DNA from: Alphaproteobacteria bacterium
GTDB lineage: Bacteria > Pseudomonadota > Alphaproteobacteria > Rhodospirillales > Magnetospirillaceae
Assembly (NCBI GenBank): GCA_021325215.1
Contig: JAJPHO010000096.1
Span: 46,738-110,737, forward strand
Length of the DNA stretch: 64,000 nucleotides
Direction of reading: 5' to 3'
Part shown: positions 52,524 through 61,809 of the stretch, one piece after another
Numbering within the stretch: position 1 is the stretch's first letter
Layout of the letters: the number at the start of each line of letters is the position of its first letter
Notes under the pieces: model-generated
What the model was told of the DNA's origin: nothing
The model's input: only the letters and a program-made list of their open reading frames with translations
The model's database searches: none
Program-made: the position numbers and the translations under genes

Positions 52524-53267
52524 TCAAAACTCGACGATGAGCCCATCCTCGGCGGTCTCGTAGGGCAGCGAGCCTATGCGTTTCAGCATGTCGTCGCTCA
52601 TATGGGTCAGCACCAGCCGCTTGGGGCCGATCTCCGGCAGATGCCGCGCCAGCGTGTCGAGGTCGAGGTGGAACTTGACCTTCTTGTCGAAGAAATAGGC
52701 CTCGGCGACGAACAGGTCGGCGTTCCGGCCGGCGTCGGCCAGGCCTGCGGTCCATTCGCTGTCGCCGGTATAGGCGATTGTTTTCCCCTCGGCTGTCAGG
52801 CGCAAGGCCAGGAACGGGCCGCCGCCGCCCGGATGGCCATGTTCCGCCTGGAAGGGGCGGGCTTCGACGCCGTCGATCCTGTGAATTTCGCCGGGGGCGA
52901 TCTCGATCAGGGACAATTCGAATTTCGGCCTGGTCCTGGACGAGCCGGGAAAGCCGGTTTCCATCACCCGCTCATACCAGGCCGCCAGTCCCGGCGGGCC
53001 GGCGATGGTCAGGGGCTGGGCGCGCTTCGAAAAGAATTGCGATTCCAGCATGAAGAAGGGGATGCCGCCGAAATGGTCGGCATGGAAGTGGGTGACGAAG
53101 ATCGTCCTGATGGCGTTGAAATCGATCCCCAGCCGCTTCAGCCCGATCACCGATGAAGCGCCGCAATCGATCAGGAAACTGCTATGCTCTCCGGTGAGGT
53201 GGAAGCAGGTGTTGAGCCGGCCGCCGCTGCCGAAAGCGTCGCCGCAGCCGACGAATTGCAGGCGCAT
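52524..53267 (-). CDS. MBL-fold metallo-hydrolase (RNase Z-like group)
   Basis: 247 residues. The metal motif is FVTHFHADHFGGIPFF (HxHxDH), with further ligands in EHGHPGG, YTGDSEWTAGL and LTHMSDDM. The overall layout, beginning MRLQFVGCGDAFGSGGRLNTCFHL, is that of the RNase Z/arylsulfatase-like beta-lactamase-fold group. It lacks the exosite arm of true RNase Z and probably hydrolyses a small phosphodiester or sulfate ester. It is divergent from the first HD-GYP gene with a 134-base gap that holds no recognisable site. Confidence 0.82.
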   Translation of the reverse strand: MRLQFVGCGDAFGSGGRLNTCFHLTGEHSSFLIDCGASSVIGLKRLGIDFNAIRTIFVTHFHADHFGGIPFFMLESQFFSKRAQPLTIAGPPGLAAWYERVMETGFPGSSRTRPKFELSLIEIAPGEIHRIDGVEARPFQAEHGHPGGGGPFLALRLTAEGKTIAYTGDSEWTAGLADAGRNADLFVAEAYFFDKKVKFHLDLDTLARHLPEIGPKRLVLTHMSDDMLKRIGSLPYETAEDGLIVEF

Positions 53268-53401
53268 TGTCTGTCTCCGAAATCAGGCTTCTGTAAAGCA
53301 GCTTGCGATGCAAGGGGATATTTGTGTTACCGTCAAGTTCTCTTCGCGGTTTGCAGTAAAGTATCAAGTGTAACGCGGTTTTCTCCATCAACGGGGAGTA
53401 G

Positions 53402-54511
53402 ATGAGAAAATCTATCGCGATCCTGGACAGTGACGTCCACCAGCGCACGCATGTATCGGTCATGCTGCAGGCCACTTATGGCGTGCACGGCTATGGCGCA
53501 TGGAGCATGGCGTTGCCTGCCATGAAGGCCGAGCATCCTGACCTGATCCTGATCGGCCATCAGGTCGGCGAATGCAGCGGCGTCAGCGCCATCCGCGATA
53601 TCAAGCGGGATCGCCAGCTTAACAATATTCCCGTCGTCTATATCGCCGACCGGCAGGATACCCGCCTGCGCGACCAGTTGCTGCTGCTCGGCGTCAAGGC
53701 GGTGCTGGTCAAGCCGCTCGATCCGCGCGCGGTGATGGCGGTCGCCACCGACCTGCTGACCAGCGACGTCGAGAAGAGCTGGCAGGAATTGCCGCCGCAC
53801 CAGCGCAAGGTGCTGGAGGACACGCTTTCGGCCTTCAACAATATGGCGCGCGGCCTGGCCAACGGCCAGCCGCCGGAGATCGGGCCGATCAACGAGGCCT
53901 GTTCGTCGCTGGTCGACGCGATGGCTCAGCACGAATTGGCGCCGCTGCTGCAGAAGATCCGCAACCACGACAATTACACCTTCGTCCATTCGATGCGCTT
54001 CGCCGCCTTCATCGGCCTGTTCGCCCGCGCCATCGGCCTGCCCAAGCCGATGCAGATCCAGGTGGCGTGCGGCGGATTGCTGCACGACATGGGGATGATG
54101 ATCGTGCCGCCCTATGTGATGTACAAGCAGAGCGCCCTGACCCCGGAAGAATGGAAGCAGGTGCGCAATCACGTGGCGACCGGCCATCGCCTGCTGCAGG
54201 CGATGGGGCAGGTGAGCAAGGGGGTCGAGATCATCGTCACCCAGCATCATGAGCGGCTGGACGGATCGGGGTATCCCAACGGCCTGAAGGGGGATCAGCT
54301 CAACGAACTGGCCCGCATGGCCGGCATCATCGATGTGTTCTGCGCCTTGACGGACCGGCGTCCGCACAAGAATCCGATGTCGGCGGAATCGGCGTTCGAG
54401 ACGATGGCCACCACCATGGGCGGCCAGATCGATCTTGCCCTGTTGCCCCGGTTCCGCGAGATCCTGCTGGAGTCGGGGTCGAAGGATGAGCCGGAGGTGG
54501 TTTGGGAATGA
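53402..54511 (+). CDS. HD-GYP protein with degenerate receiver domain (paralogue 1)
   Basis: 369 residues. Residues 1-120 have the receiver fold: acidic pocket D9/D11 and K104, but the phospho-acceptor position is G52 (DLILIGHQVG), so it cannot be phosphorylated in the normal way. Residues 185-350 form the HD-GYP domain with H196, H228-D229 (LLHDMG), H282-H283-E284 and GYP (290-292), all present, so cyclic-di-GMP phosphodiesterase activity is plausible. About 65 percent of its residues, by eye, recur in the paralogue at 60489-61598. A hairpin overlaps its stop codon. Confidence 0.88.
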   Translation: MRKSIAILDSDVHQRTHVSVMLQATYGVHGYGAWSMALPAMKAEHPDLILIGHQVGECSGVSAIRDIKRDRQLNNIPVVYIADRQDTRLRDQLLLLGVKAVLVKPLDPRAVMAVATDLLTSDVEKSWQELPPHQRKVLEDTLSAFNNMARGLANGQPPEIGPINEACSSLVDAMAQHELAPLLQKIRNHDNYTFVHSMRFAAFIGLFARAIGLPKPMQIQVACGGLLHDMGMMIVPPYVMYKQSALTPEEWKQVRNHVATGHRLLQAMGQVSKGVEIIVTQHHERLDGSGYPNGLKGDQLNELARMAGIIDVFCALTDRRPHKNPMSAESAFETMATTMGGQIDLALLPRFREILLESGSKDEPEVVWE

Positions 54512-54526
54512 TCACCACCTCCGGCT
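54489..54526. terminator. Hairpin between convergent HD-GYP and SYLF genes
   Basis: Arms AGCCGGAGGTGG (54489-54500) and CCACCTCCGGCT (54515-54526) around 14 bases; the HD-GYP stop codon lies in the loop. On the plus strand it is followed by GAAAACCC, not by Ts. It may act as a shared 3'-end structure for both converging transcripts. Confidence 0.5.
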
Positions 54527-54534
54527 GAAAACCC

Positions 54535-55107
54535 TTACTTCGTCGGCGTGAATTCGAACTTCTGGCCGGCGATGGTGGCGGCGTACATCAGGCCGCCCTT
54601 GGCGATGGTGAACACCGCCATGCCCTTGTAATAGCCGCCGCCGGTCGCCGCGTCGTGCTCGCCGCCGCTGGCCGAACCCTGGGCGCCGGCGGTGCCGGCG
54701 CTGGCCGAGGCGTTGGCGGTAATGGCGGTGACGCTGGCATTGGCGTCGAACTCGAAATTGCCCGAGGTGAAATTGTCGTAGGCGGACTTATCCTTGAAGA
54801 AGATGATCTCGGAATAGTCCTCGCCACCCAGCTGGAAGCCGACGCTGAGCTGGTTCATCACGGTCTCGCCGGTGCGCGAGCCATGCACATAGGTGTGGCC
54901 CTCGCCGCGGGCGCCGCCGACGATGATGCCGGCCTTGCCGATGTTGGGGAACACGGCATAGCCATAGGCAGTGTTGAAATAATCCGCGCTGCGTCCGGCG
55001 CCCTTGAACAAATTGACGGTGTCGGTGTCGGAGCCGGCGAAGGCGGGCGCGGCGAGGGAAGCACCCAGGATCGCGACGGACAGGAGCAGTCGTTGTAAGG
55101 CCTTCAT
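54535..55107 (-). CDS. SYLF/YSC84-domain exported lipid-binding protein
   Basis: 190 residues with a signal peptide cut after AFA. The SYLF domain is shown by AYGYAVFPNIGKAGIIVGGARGEG, SVGFQLGGEDYSEIIFFKD and, after a Gly/Ala/Ser-rich insert (about 130-155), GMAVFTIAKGGLMYAATIAGQKF. Related proteins bind phosphoinositides or other lipids in eukaryotes; bacterial ones are periplasmic with unknown role. It lies beside a patatin gene on the same strand, which hints at a lipid-related locus. Confidence 0.85.
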   Translation of the reverse strand: MKALQRLLLSVAILGASLAAPAFAGSDTDTVNLFKGAGRSADYFNTAYGYAVFPNIGKAGIIVGGARGEGHTYVHGSRTGETVMNQLSVGFQLGGEDYSEIIFFKDKSAYDNFTSGNFEFDANASVTAITANASASAGTAGAQGSASGGEHDAATGGGYYKGMAVFTIAKGGLMYAATIAGQKFEFTPTK

Positions 55108-55206
55108 CTATAGTCTCCCTAATCGGGTTGTGATTGCTGACAAAAACTTAGCCAGAACAACCTTTACCCTGTACAGGGACAAAAGTATGGCAAAGGTTCC
55201 CTCGCC

Positions 55207-56235
55207 CTAAAGAAACTCGGCCTTGAGGTCGATGGTCGATTCGACGCCGATCCGGTCGTGACACGCCTCCAGCCAGCGCCCGGCGGCGGCCCGGCCATGG
55301 TCGCGCAGGCTGGTCAGAAAGCGCCAGTCGGTGTTGAGCTTGCTGGAAACCCCCAGGCTGGTCATCAGATCTTCGGCGCGGATCGAATGCATGCGCATGC
55401 GCTTCATCTCGCCATCCTTGATCTTGCCGCCGTCGATCAGGTCGGAGACGAAGGCGATCGCCCGCATCTCGCGCATCAAGGATGAATTGAAGCTGATTTC
55501 ATTGAGGCGGTTGAGGATCTCCGCCGCGGTCTTGGGGCAGCCTTTGCGCTTGATCGGATTGATGTGCACGATCACAACGTCGGCGGATTTGCTGCCGGAG
55601 ATCAGCGGGAAGATGGCCGGATTGCCGATATAGCCGCCATCCCAGAAAAACTCGCCGCCGATCTCGACCGACTGGAACAGGAAGGGTAGGCAGGCCGAGG
55701 CCAATACCGAATCGACCGTCAGTTCGCGGTTCTCGAAGATGCGGATCTTGCCGGTTTCGACATTGGTGGCGCAGATGTTGAGGCGGGTGGCGCCCCCGGC
55801 GGTGCGCAGCCTCTCGAAATCGACATGGCGTTCGAGCACGGTGCGCAGCGGATTGAGATTGAAGGGATTGAACTGATAGGGCGAGAACAGCCGGCTCAGC
55901 AGATCGAACATCTGGTAGGAGGGCGAATCGTCCAGACTGTGATTGCCGGTGAACAGGCTCATCAGGCTGGGAAAGATCGGGCCGTAACGGCCGGCCTCGG
56001 AAATGGATTTCCAGAAATCATGCAGCGCCGCACGGGCCTGCTCGGGTCCGCCGCGCAGCATGCCATCGGCATACAGCGCCGCATTCATGGCACCCGCCGA
56101 CGTGGCGCTGATCGCCTCGATGCGCAGCCTGCCATCTTCCAGCAGGCGGTCCAGGATGCCCCAGGCGAAGGCGCCATGGGCACCGCCGCCTTGCAAGGCG
56201 ATATTGATGTCCTTGGCTGCCGCTTTCCCCACCAT
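55207..56235 (-). CDS. Patatin-like phospholipase
   Basis: 342 residues from ATG at 56235; the frame remains open upstream but that stretch is antisense-like to the membrane-protein gene. The oxyanion loop is LQGGGAHGAFAWG, the nucleophile serine lies in ATSAGAMNAAL, and the catalytic aspartate in FFWDGGYIGNP. The catalytic dyad is complete. It lacks a signal peptide. This subgroup is frequent in alphaproteobacteria and may act on membrane lipids or storage granule surfaces. Confidence 0.88.
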   Translation of the reverse strand: MVGKAAAKDINIALQGGGAHGAFAWGILDRLLEDGRLRIEAISATSAGAMNAALYADGMLRGGPEQARAALHDFWKSISEAGRYGPIFPSLMSLFTGNHSLDDSPSYQMFDLLSRLFSPYQFNPFNLNPLRTVLERHVDFERLRTAGGATRLNICATNVETGKIRIFENRELTVDSVLASACLPFLFQSVEIGGEFFWDGGYIGNPAIFPLISGSKSADVVIVHINPIKRKGCPKTAAEILNRLNEISFNSSLMREMRAIAFVSDLIDGGKIKDGEMKRMRMHSIRAEDLMTSLGVSSKLNTDWRFLTSLRDHGRAAAGRWLEACHDRIGVESTIDLKAEFL

Positions 56236-56297
56236 AACGAATCCCCCGATCCGCAAACCCTTTATTTTTAAGGGAAATCGGGCGAAACGGCCAGGGT

Positions 56298-56990
56298 TTA
56301 CTGGGTGACGAAATGCGCGAAGGCGACGAAGGGCGCCGGCTGCCTGGACAAGACCAGCAGCAGGGCGACCTGTCCGGCGGCGCCGATGCCGAGCCCCCAG
56401 CGATAGACCGCGTGAACGCGGCGCAGGGTGATGAGGTCGTGCAGGATCGCCGCCAGCATCAGAAGATCGGTGCCGAGATAGACCATGCTCAGGGTGGGAA
56501 CGCCCGGAATGCGCGAAATGGCCGGTGGAGTCAGGGCGCAGGCGGCCAGCACCATCAGCCGGCGATGAATGTCGGGCCGCTTGCGCCAATGGATGGCCAG
56601 CGCGAAGGCGGCGGAAAAGAAGATCATGTCCGAAAAGGGCCGGAAGATGAACATGCCGGCATCCGGGCCCAGCCTTTGGACCTGCGCCTTGCCCATGATC
56701 ACCGTGGTGGCGAGTCCGACCCCGACCAGGCCGACCGCGAAGAGTACGGCGCACCATCCCAGCCTGCGGTGCAGCCGGGCGTTATGCGTCCAGATCAGCG
56801 CCGTCTGCGTCATCAGCACCAGCAACCAGGTCGTAAAGACCGTGACATGCACATAGAGGATGAAGGGCTGTTCCCGTGCGGGGTGAATGATGTCGGCGTC
56901 CACCGTATGGCTGAAGCCGTAGAGAACGATCGCGGTGATCGCGATCATCAGGGCCAGATGGAACGACCGGCCGACGTCTACCTGCATCAT
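56298..56990 (-). CDS. Hypothetical polytopic membrane protein
   Basis: 230 residues with about seven hydrophobic segments. I do not recognise a named family with confidence. Histidines recur at helix ends (LYGFSHTVDADIIHP, ILYVHVTVFTTW, ARLHRRLGW, DIHRRLMV), a pattern seen in DUF2306-like and cytochrome-b-like small membrane proteins, so haem or metal binding is possible. It is 62 bases upstream of the patatin gene on the same strand, and divergent from the NRPS-like gene. Confidence 0.65.
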   Translation of the reverse strand: MMQVDVGRSFHLALMIAITAIVLYGFSHTVDADIIHPAREQPFILYVHVTVFTTWLLVLMTQTALIWTHNARLHRRLGWCAVLFAVGLVGVGLATTVIMGKAQVQRLGPDAGMFIFRPFSDMIFFSAAFALAIHWRKRPDIHRRLMVLAACALTPPAISRIPGVPTLSMVYLGTDLLMLAAILHDLITLRRVHAVYRWGLGIGAAGQVALLLVLSRQPAPFVAFAHFVTQ

Positions 56991-57112
56991 CTATCCGAAC
57001 ACCTCCCGGCGGAAAAGTCGGAGGCATTCTGACAAGGCGGGCTGTGACGCAGAAGGGGCAAATGCCACCGCCACAGCGTGGTCACATGATGAAAGCCGCG
57101 ATCGGTGGGTAA

Positions 57113-60100
57113 ATGGTCGGAACAACGGGAAGAGGTGGTTGGCTTGGAGTTCACAACGTGGACGATCACGCTTCTGCCGAGTGCGTTTCTTCGATAAAGG
57201 GCCCTGCCGTCGCCGCTGCCGGACGCCGTTTCGTCCAGCTGCCGACCGACGTCAAGCGCTCGTCGACCGTCGAATACCAGCCTGCCGGCACGGCCAGTGT
57301 CGCGCTGGCGACGGACCGTCCTGCCCGCCGCGACGAGCTGCTCGGGGCGTTGATCGCGCTTTTGCATCGCTATACCGCGCAGGACATCATCGATATCGAT
57401 CTGTTCGACGGAAAGGGCGGGGCTGCCGTCGCCCTGACGATCGAGGCCGGGGGCCACGATCCCGTCTCGGTGCTGGCCGAACGCGCCCGCATCGGCGCAC
57501 TGATGGCGGTGCCGGTGCTGCCCGATCATCCGTCCAATATCGCCGTCACGCTGGTGACCTCTCCCGCCGATCAGCTGGCGGTGAGCGGTGTTCATGACGC
57601 CCATTTCATTCTGGCGGCGGCCGGAGAGTCCGTCAGCCTGACGCTGGGCTACAATTCCGCGCTGCTGAAACCCTCCACCGTCAATCAGCTGATGGAAAGC
57701 TTCGGCGTGCTGCTGGCGGCGGCGCTCGGCGACCCGCACGCGCCGGTGCGGGGGCTGCCGCTGCTGAGCCCGCAGACCATCTATGCCCTGTCCGTGCTGC
57801 AGGATGGCGGAACGGCATCCTATCCGGCCCTGCCGGTCCATGCCCTGATTTCCGCCCTGGCCCTGACTCAGCCCAATGCGACCGCCGTGTCCTATCGCGG
57901 GCACTGCCTGACCTATGGCCAGCTCGAGGAGCGCAGCAACCAGTTGGCCGGCTATCTGGCCGCGCAGGGTGTCGGGCCGGAGAGTCCGGTGGCGGTGTGC
58001 CTGCGGCCTTCGCTCGACATCGTGGTGGCCATGCTGGCGATCTGGAAGGCGCGCGGCATCTATCTGCCGCTCGACCCGACCCACCCCGAGGCGCTGATCG
58101 GCCGCATGCTGGACGAAGCGCAGCCCCGCCTGGTGCTGACCACCGCCGCGCTGGCCGGGCTCGCCACCGCCTGGCCAAGGCTGTGCCTCGACCAGGAGAT
58201 GGCTTTGTTCTCGCGCCCGGCCTGCGCCGCGCCGGCGGGGGAGCCGTCGCTCGGCGACACCGCCTATCTGCTCTACACCTCGGGCACCACCGGCAAGCCG
58301 AAAGGCGTGACCGCCACCCAGCGCAATCTGGTGCAATACATCCAGTCGGCGGCGCAGAGATATGGCTTCACGGCGGCGGACCGCTTCATCTCGCTGGCGC
58401 GCTATACCTTCAGCATCAGCCTGTGGGAACTGCTCTCGCCGCTCTGTTGCGGCGGTCATCTGCGCCTGCTCGACCGCGAGGATGTGCTCTCCCCCGAACG
58501 CCTGGCGAGGGCTCTGCGCGACGTCACCGTGCTGCATGCCGGGCCCAGCCTGCTGGGCGGCCTGTTCCGCCATCTGCGCGGCATGCCGCCCGTCCAGCGG
58601 GCTTTTCCCAAGATGCGTCACGCTTCGTCGGGGGGCGACATGGTCACGCCGGCGGTGATGGAGGAAATGAAAAGCGCTTTCCCCAATGCCGAACTTTTCG
58701 TGATCTATGGCTGCTCGGAAGTCAGCTGCATGGGCACCACCTATCCGATCGAGCGCGAGGTGACGCAAAGCCGGACCCTGGTCGGCAAGCCCTTTCCCAA
58801 TGTCACGCTGCGCGTGCTGGACGCCCAGCTCAATCCGGCGCCGTTCGGCGTGGTGGGCGAGATCTGTTTCGCCGGCGACGGCATCGTGCCGGGTTATCTC
58901 GACCGGCCCGAACTGACGGCGGAGAAATTCGTCGAGATCGACGGCCGGCGCTTCTACCGCACCGGCGACATGGGGCGGCTGCGGAGCGACGGCCAGCTTG
59001 AATTCCTGGGACGGCGCGACTTCCAGATACAGCTGCGCGGCATCCGCATCGAATTGGCCGGCATCGAGACGGTGGTGCAGCAATTGGGCCTGGCCGCTCA
59101 ATGCGCGGTGGTGGCCCGGACCGGCGCGGACGGAGAAGCGCGATTGGTCGCTTTCGTGGTCAAGCCGCGCAACGACCGCATCGCCACCTTCCGCCGCGCT
59201 TTGGCCAAGGAGCTGCCGGATTACATGCTGCCGCATCAGGTGGTGGTGCTCGACGCCATGCCGCTGACCGTCAACGGCAAGCTCGACCGCAACGGCCTGA
59301 CAGAAATCGACTTGCCGCAGCATCAGGGATCGCAGGGGTCGCGGCAGCGTCCGAAAAATGAGCGCGAACGCAGAATCGCCGCCATCTTCGCCCGCACCCT
59401 GGGGCTGCGCGAGGTCGGCGCCCTGGATGAGTTCTTCGATCTGGGCGGCGATTCGCTGCTGGGCATGATCGTGCTGATGGAGATCGAGAAGGAGCTGGAC
59501 GTCGCCATGCCGCCCTCGATCCTGTTCGAGCATGGTACCGTGCGCGCCCTGGCGGCCTACCGCGAGGAGAGCGATTTTCCCACCTATGACGGCCTGCCCA
59601 GGCCGATCCTGCTCAACAGCCTGCTGCCCGGCACAAGGCCGTTGTTCATGCTGTCCGGCGTGCATCCCTATCGCGAGCTGGCCAGCCGGCTCGACGGGCA
59701 GTGCACCGCCTACGGCATTTTCACCTGCCGCGAGATCGAGGCGTTCGACCCCGGACGCGGCGATCAGACGGTGGAATGCCTGGCGCGCGACTATATCCGC
59801 ATCATGCGCGCCCATCAGCCGCAGGGGCCTTATCGCATCCTCGGCTATTCCTTCTCGGGTATCGTCGCCTACGAGGTCGCCCAGCAATTGAATGCCGAGG
59901 GGGAGATGGTCGATTTCCTGGCGCTGATCGACAGCCATCTGCCGGAATGGAACGCCGGCTGGAAGCACCGCCTGGCCATGCTGACCAGGCTGCCCGGCGC
60001 GCCCTGGCGGGAGGCGGCGGCCTTTCTGTTGCGGAAGCTTCGCCAGGCCGCCGGCGCCGGGTGCGAGGAGCCGATGGTCTATCGCGACGACCGCGAGCTG

Positions 60101-60370
60101 GGCGAATGGGAGGTGCAGCGCGGCGTCAGCAATTACAAGACCATCGCCCAATATCGGCCGCGCATCCGCCCGTCGGACGCCGACATCCTTTTGCTGGTTT
60201 CGGGCACCCGCCTGCGGGAGAACCCCCTGCACAGCCGCAGCTGCGGCTGGCGGCCTTTCGTCAAGAGGCTGCAGGTCCATACCATCGGGGCGGACCATTT
60301 CCAGATGATGCGCGACGATCCCTATGTTTCCCAGGCTGCGGCCATCATCCGGGAAAAGTTGTGCGGATAA
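57113..60370 (+). CDS. Free-standing NRPS-like enzyme (C-fragment - A - T - TE)
   Basis: 1085 residues. Residues 50-220 resemble only the C-terminal half of a condensation domain (YNSALLKPSTVNQLMESF, GLPLLSP) without HHxxxDG. The A domain (240-725) has LLYTSGTTGKPKGV, YRTGDMGRLRSDGQLEFLGR and NGKLDR with the catalytic Lys. Core A4 reads FSISLWE where amino-acid-activating domains have FDxSxWE, so the Asp that binds the alpha-amino group is Ser434. The carrier serine is S781 (LGGDSL). The thioesterase (about 830-1085) has S913 in GYSFSG, D940 and the His of GADHFQMM. I infer activation of a non-amino (aryl, hydroxy or fatty) acid, then release or dimerisation by the TE. Confidence 0.9.
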   Translation: MVGTTGRGGWLGVHNVDDHASAECVSSIKGPAVAAAGRRFVQLPTDVKRSSTVEYQPAGTASVALATDRPARRDELLGALIALLHRYTAQDIIDIDLFDGKGGAAVALTIEAGGHDPVSVLAERARIGALMAVPVLPDHPSNIAVTLVTSPADQLAVSGVHDAHFILAAAGESVSLTLGYNSALLKPSTVNQLMESFGVLLAAALGDPHAPVRGLPLLSPQTIYALSVLQDGGTASYPALPVHALISALALTQPNATAVSYRGHCLTYGQLEERSNQLAGYLAAQGVGPESPVAVCLRPSLDIVVAMLAIWKARGIYLPLDPTHPEALIGRMLDEAQPRLVLTTAALAGLATAWPRLCLDQEMALFSRPACAAPAGEPSLGDTAYLLYTSGTTGKPKGVTATQRNLVQYIQSAAQRYGFTAADRFISLARYTFSISLWELLSPLCCGGHLRLLDREDVLSPERLARALRDVTVLHAGPSLLGGLFRHLRGMPPVQRAFPKMRHASSGGDMVTPAVMEEMKSAFPNAELFVIYGCSEVSCMGTTYPIEREVTQSRTLVGKPFPNVTLRVLDAQLNPAPFGVVGEICFAGDGIVPGYLDRPELTAEKFVEIDGRRFYRTGDMGRLRSDGQLEFLGRRDFQIQLRGIRIELAGIETVVQQLGLAAQCAVVARTGADGEARLVAFVVKPRNDRIATFRRALAKELPDYMLPHQVVVLDAMPLTVNGKLDRNGLTEIDLPQHQGSQGSRQRPKNERERRIAAIFARTLGLREVGALDEFFDLGGDSLLGMIVLMEIEKELDVAMPPSILFEHGTVRALAAYREESDFPTYDGLPRPILLNSLLPGTRPLFMLSGVHPYRELASRLDGQCTAYGIFTCREIEAFDPGRGDQTVECLARDYIRIMRAHQPQGPYRILGYSFSGIVAYEVAQQLNAEGEMVDFLALIDSHLPEWNAGWKHRLAMLTRLPGAPWREAAAFLLRKLRQAAGAGCEEPMVYRDDRELGEWEVQRGVSNYKTIAQYRPRIRPSDADILLLVSGTRLRENPLHSRSCGWRPFVKRLQVHTIGADHFQMMRDDPYVSQAAAIIREKLCG

Positions 60371-60488
60371 TCATCAGGACAGCCTTGGCGCGATAACCGG
60401 AGAGTGTGTTACATTTGGGAGGTCTGCCGGCCTGGCAGTAAAATTATAACAATTGTAAATAACATTACTTAGTGCCGGCGGACCCCCG

Positions 60489-61598
60489 ATGAGAAAAACC
60501 GTAGCGATCCTCGATAACGATGTGCATACCCGTTTGCAGCTTACTCATGCGCTGCAGGGCACCTATCGCGTCGATGCGCATAGCAGCATGCAATCGCTGG
60601 TGGGGGCGGCTCAGGTCGAGCGGCCCAGCCTGATCCTGGTCGGGGCGACGGTCGGCGACATCGCGGGCGTGGCGGTGGCGCGCGACATCAACCGCGAGAA
60701 GCGCTGCGTCGGGATTCCCATCGTCTATATCGCCGACAAGCAGGATACCCGCATCCGCGAGCAGCTGACCATGGCGGGCATCAAGACCATCATGGTCAAG
60801 CCGATCGACGACAAGCTGCTGCTGGCTTTCGCCGGCAAGCTGATCACCGCCGAGATCGAACGCGGCTGGGAGGAACTGCCCCGCTTCCAGCGCAAGGCGC
60901 TGGAAGAAACCATCGCGGTCTTCAACGGCGTCGCCCGAGATCTCGCCAATGGTCGTGCGCCCGAGATGGGGCCGATCGCCGAGGCCTGCTCGGCCCTGGT
61001 CGACGTGGTGGCGCAGAAGGAATTGGGGCCGCTGCTCGACAAGATCCGCAGCCACGACAATTTCACCTATGTTCATTCGATGCGTTTCGCCGCCTTCATC
61101 GCGCTGTTCGCGCGCAGCATCGGCCTGCCCAAGCCGATGCAGGTCCAGGTGGCGTGCGGCGGGCTGCTGCACGATGTGGGGATGATGACCATCCCGCAAC
61201 ATCTGGTGAACAAGCAGGACGCGCTGACTCCCGCCGAGTGGAAGCAGATGCAGAGCCATGTCGAATCCGGTTCGCGCCTGCTGGCGGCAATGGGGCCGAG
61301 CAGCAAGGGCGTGCAGATCATCTTGGCCCAGCACCACGAGCGCCTGGACGGTTCGGGCTATCCGCGCGGCCTGAAGGGTGATCAGCTCAACGAATTGGCC
61401 CGCATGGCGGCGATCATCGACGTGTTCTGCGGCCTGACCGACCGGCGCCCGTACAAGACGCCTCTGTCGCCCAATGCCGCCTTCGAGATGATGGCCAACA
61501 CCATGGCCGGCAAGCTCGACCTCGATCTGCTGCCGAAGTTCCGCAGCATCTTGCTCGAATATGTCTACACCGACGAAGAGCTGCGCGAAGCTTCGTGA
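60489..61598 (+). CDS. HD-GYP protein with degenerate receiver domain (paralogue 2)
   Basis: 369 residues, colinear with the protein at 53402-54511 without gaps: both start MRK(S/T)(V/I)AILD and both have Gly at position 52 where the phospho-accepting Asp should be (SLILVGATVG). The HD-GYP residues are intact (VHSMRF, LLHDVGMM, QHHERLDGSGYP). It is a likely cyclic-di-GMP phosphodiesterase with a non-phosphorylatable input domain. It lies 118 bases downstream of the NRPS-like gene in the same direction. After its stop is a stretch with several hairpins. Confidence 0.88.
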   Translation: MRKTVAILDNDVHTRLQLTHALQGTYRVDAHSSMQSLVGAAQVERPSLILVGATVGDIAGVAVARDINREKRCVGIPIVYIADKQDTRIREQLTMAGIKTIMVKPIDDKLLLAFAGKLITAEIERGWEELPRFQRKALEETIAVFNGVARDLANGRAPEMGPIAEACSALVDVVAQKELGPLLDKIRSHDNFTYVHSMRFAAFIALFARSIGLPKPMQVQVACGGLLHDVGMMTIPQHLVNKQDALTPAEWKQMQSHVESGSRLLAAMGPSSKGVQIILAQHHERLDGSGYPRGLKGDQLNELARMAAIIDVFCGLTDRRPYKTPLSPNAAFEMMANTMAGKLDLDLLPKFRSILLEYVYTDEELREAS

Positions 61599-61611
61599 GA
61601 GTGAGATAGAG

Positions 61612-61792
61612 CGGTTTACGATCCCTTGGAATCGCATACTGCTCACGGCGCCGACTGGCGCCGCGCCGGTCGTCCGGCGGAATCGCTGAGCCGGAGGCGA
61701 TGCGTCATATAGGACTCCAGACAGCCTTGCGACCCGGTAGGTCGCAAGGCTGTCTGGAAAAACCCCGCGGCGAGCGATCGCCGCGGGGTTTT
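61612..61792. terminator. Terminator cluster between HD-GYP-2 and ahpF
   Basis: Three structures lie here. An imperfect palindrome GAGCGGTTTACGATCC ... GGAATCG ... GCTC (61614-61643) resembles a widespread alphaproteobacterial intergenic repeat. Then an 18-base perfect stem, 61717-61734 with 61740-61757, around CGGTA and followed by five As. Last, AAAACCCCGCGGCGA-GCGA-TCGCCGCGGGGTTTT (61759-61792), a bidirectional intrinsic terminator serving both converging transcripts. Nothing in 61599-61809 looks coding. Confidence 0.8.
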
Positions 61793-61809
61793 CTTTTGGT
61801 CCGATCCGA

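Noticed and set aside
56987..60298. A 1100-codon open frame on the minus strand opposite the NRPS-like gene
   Set aside because: The plus-strand frame has complete A, T and TE motifs; the reverse frame has none and shows the same shadow composition.
53900..61100. Gene conversion or an assembly duplication as the cause of the two HD-GYP genes
   Set aside because: The copies differ at many residues throughout and have unrelated flanks, so they are old paralogues and not an assembly artefact.
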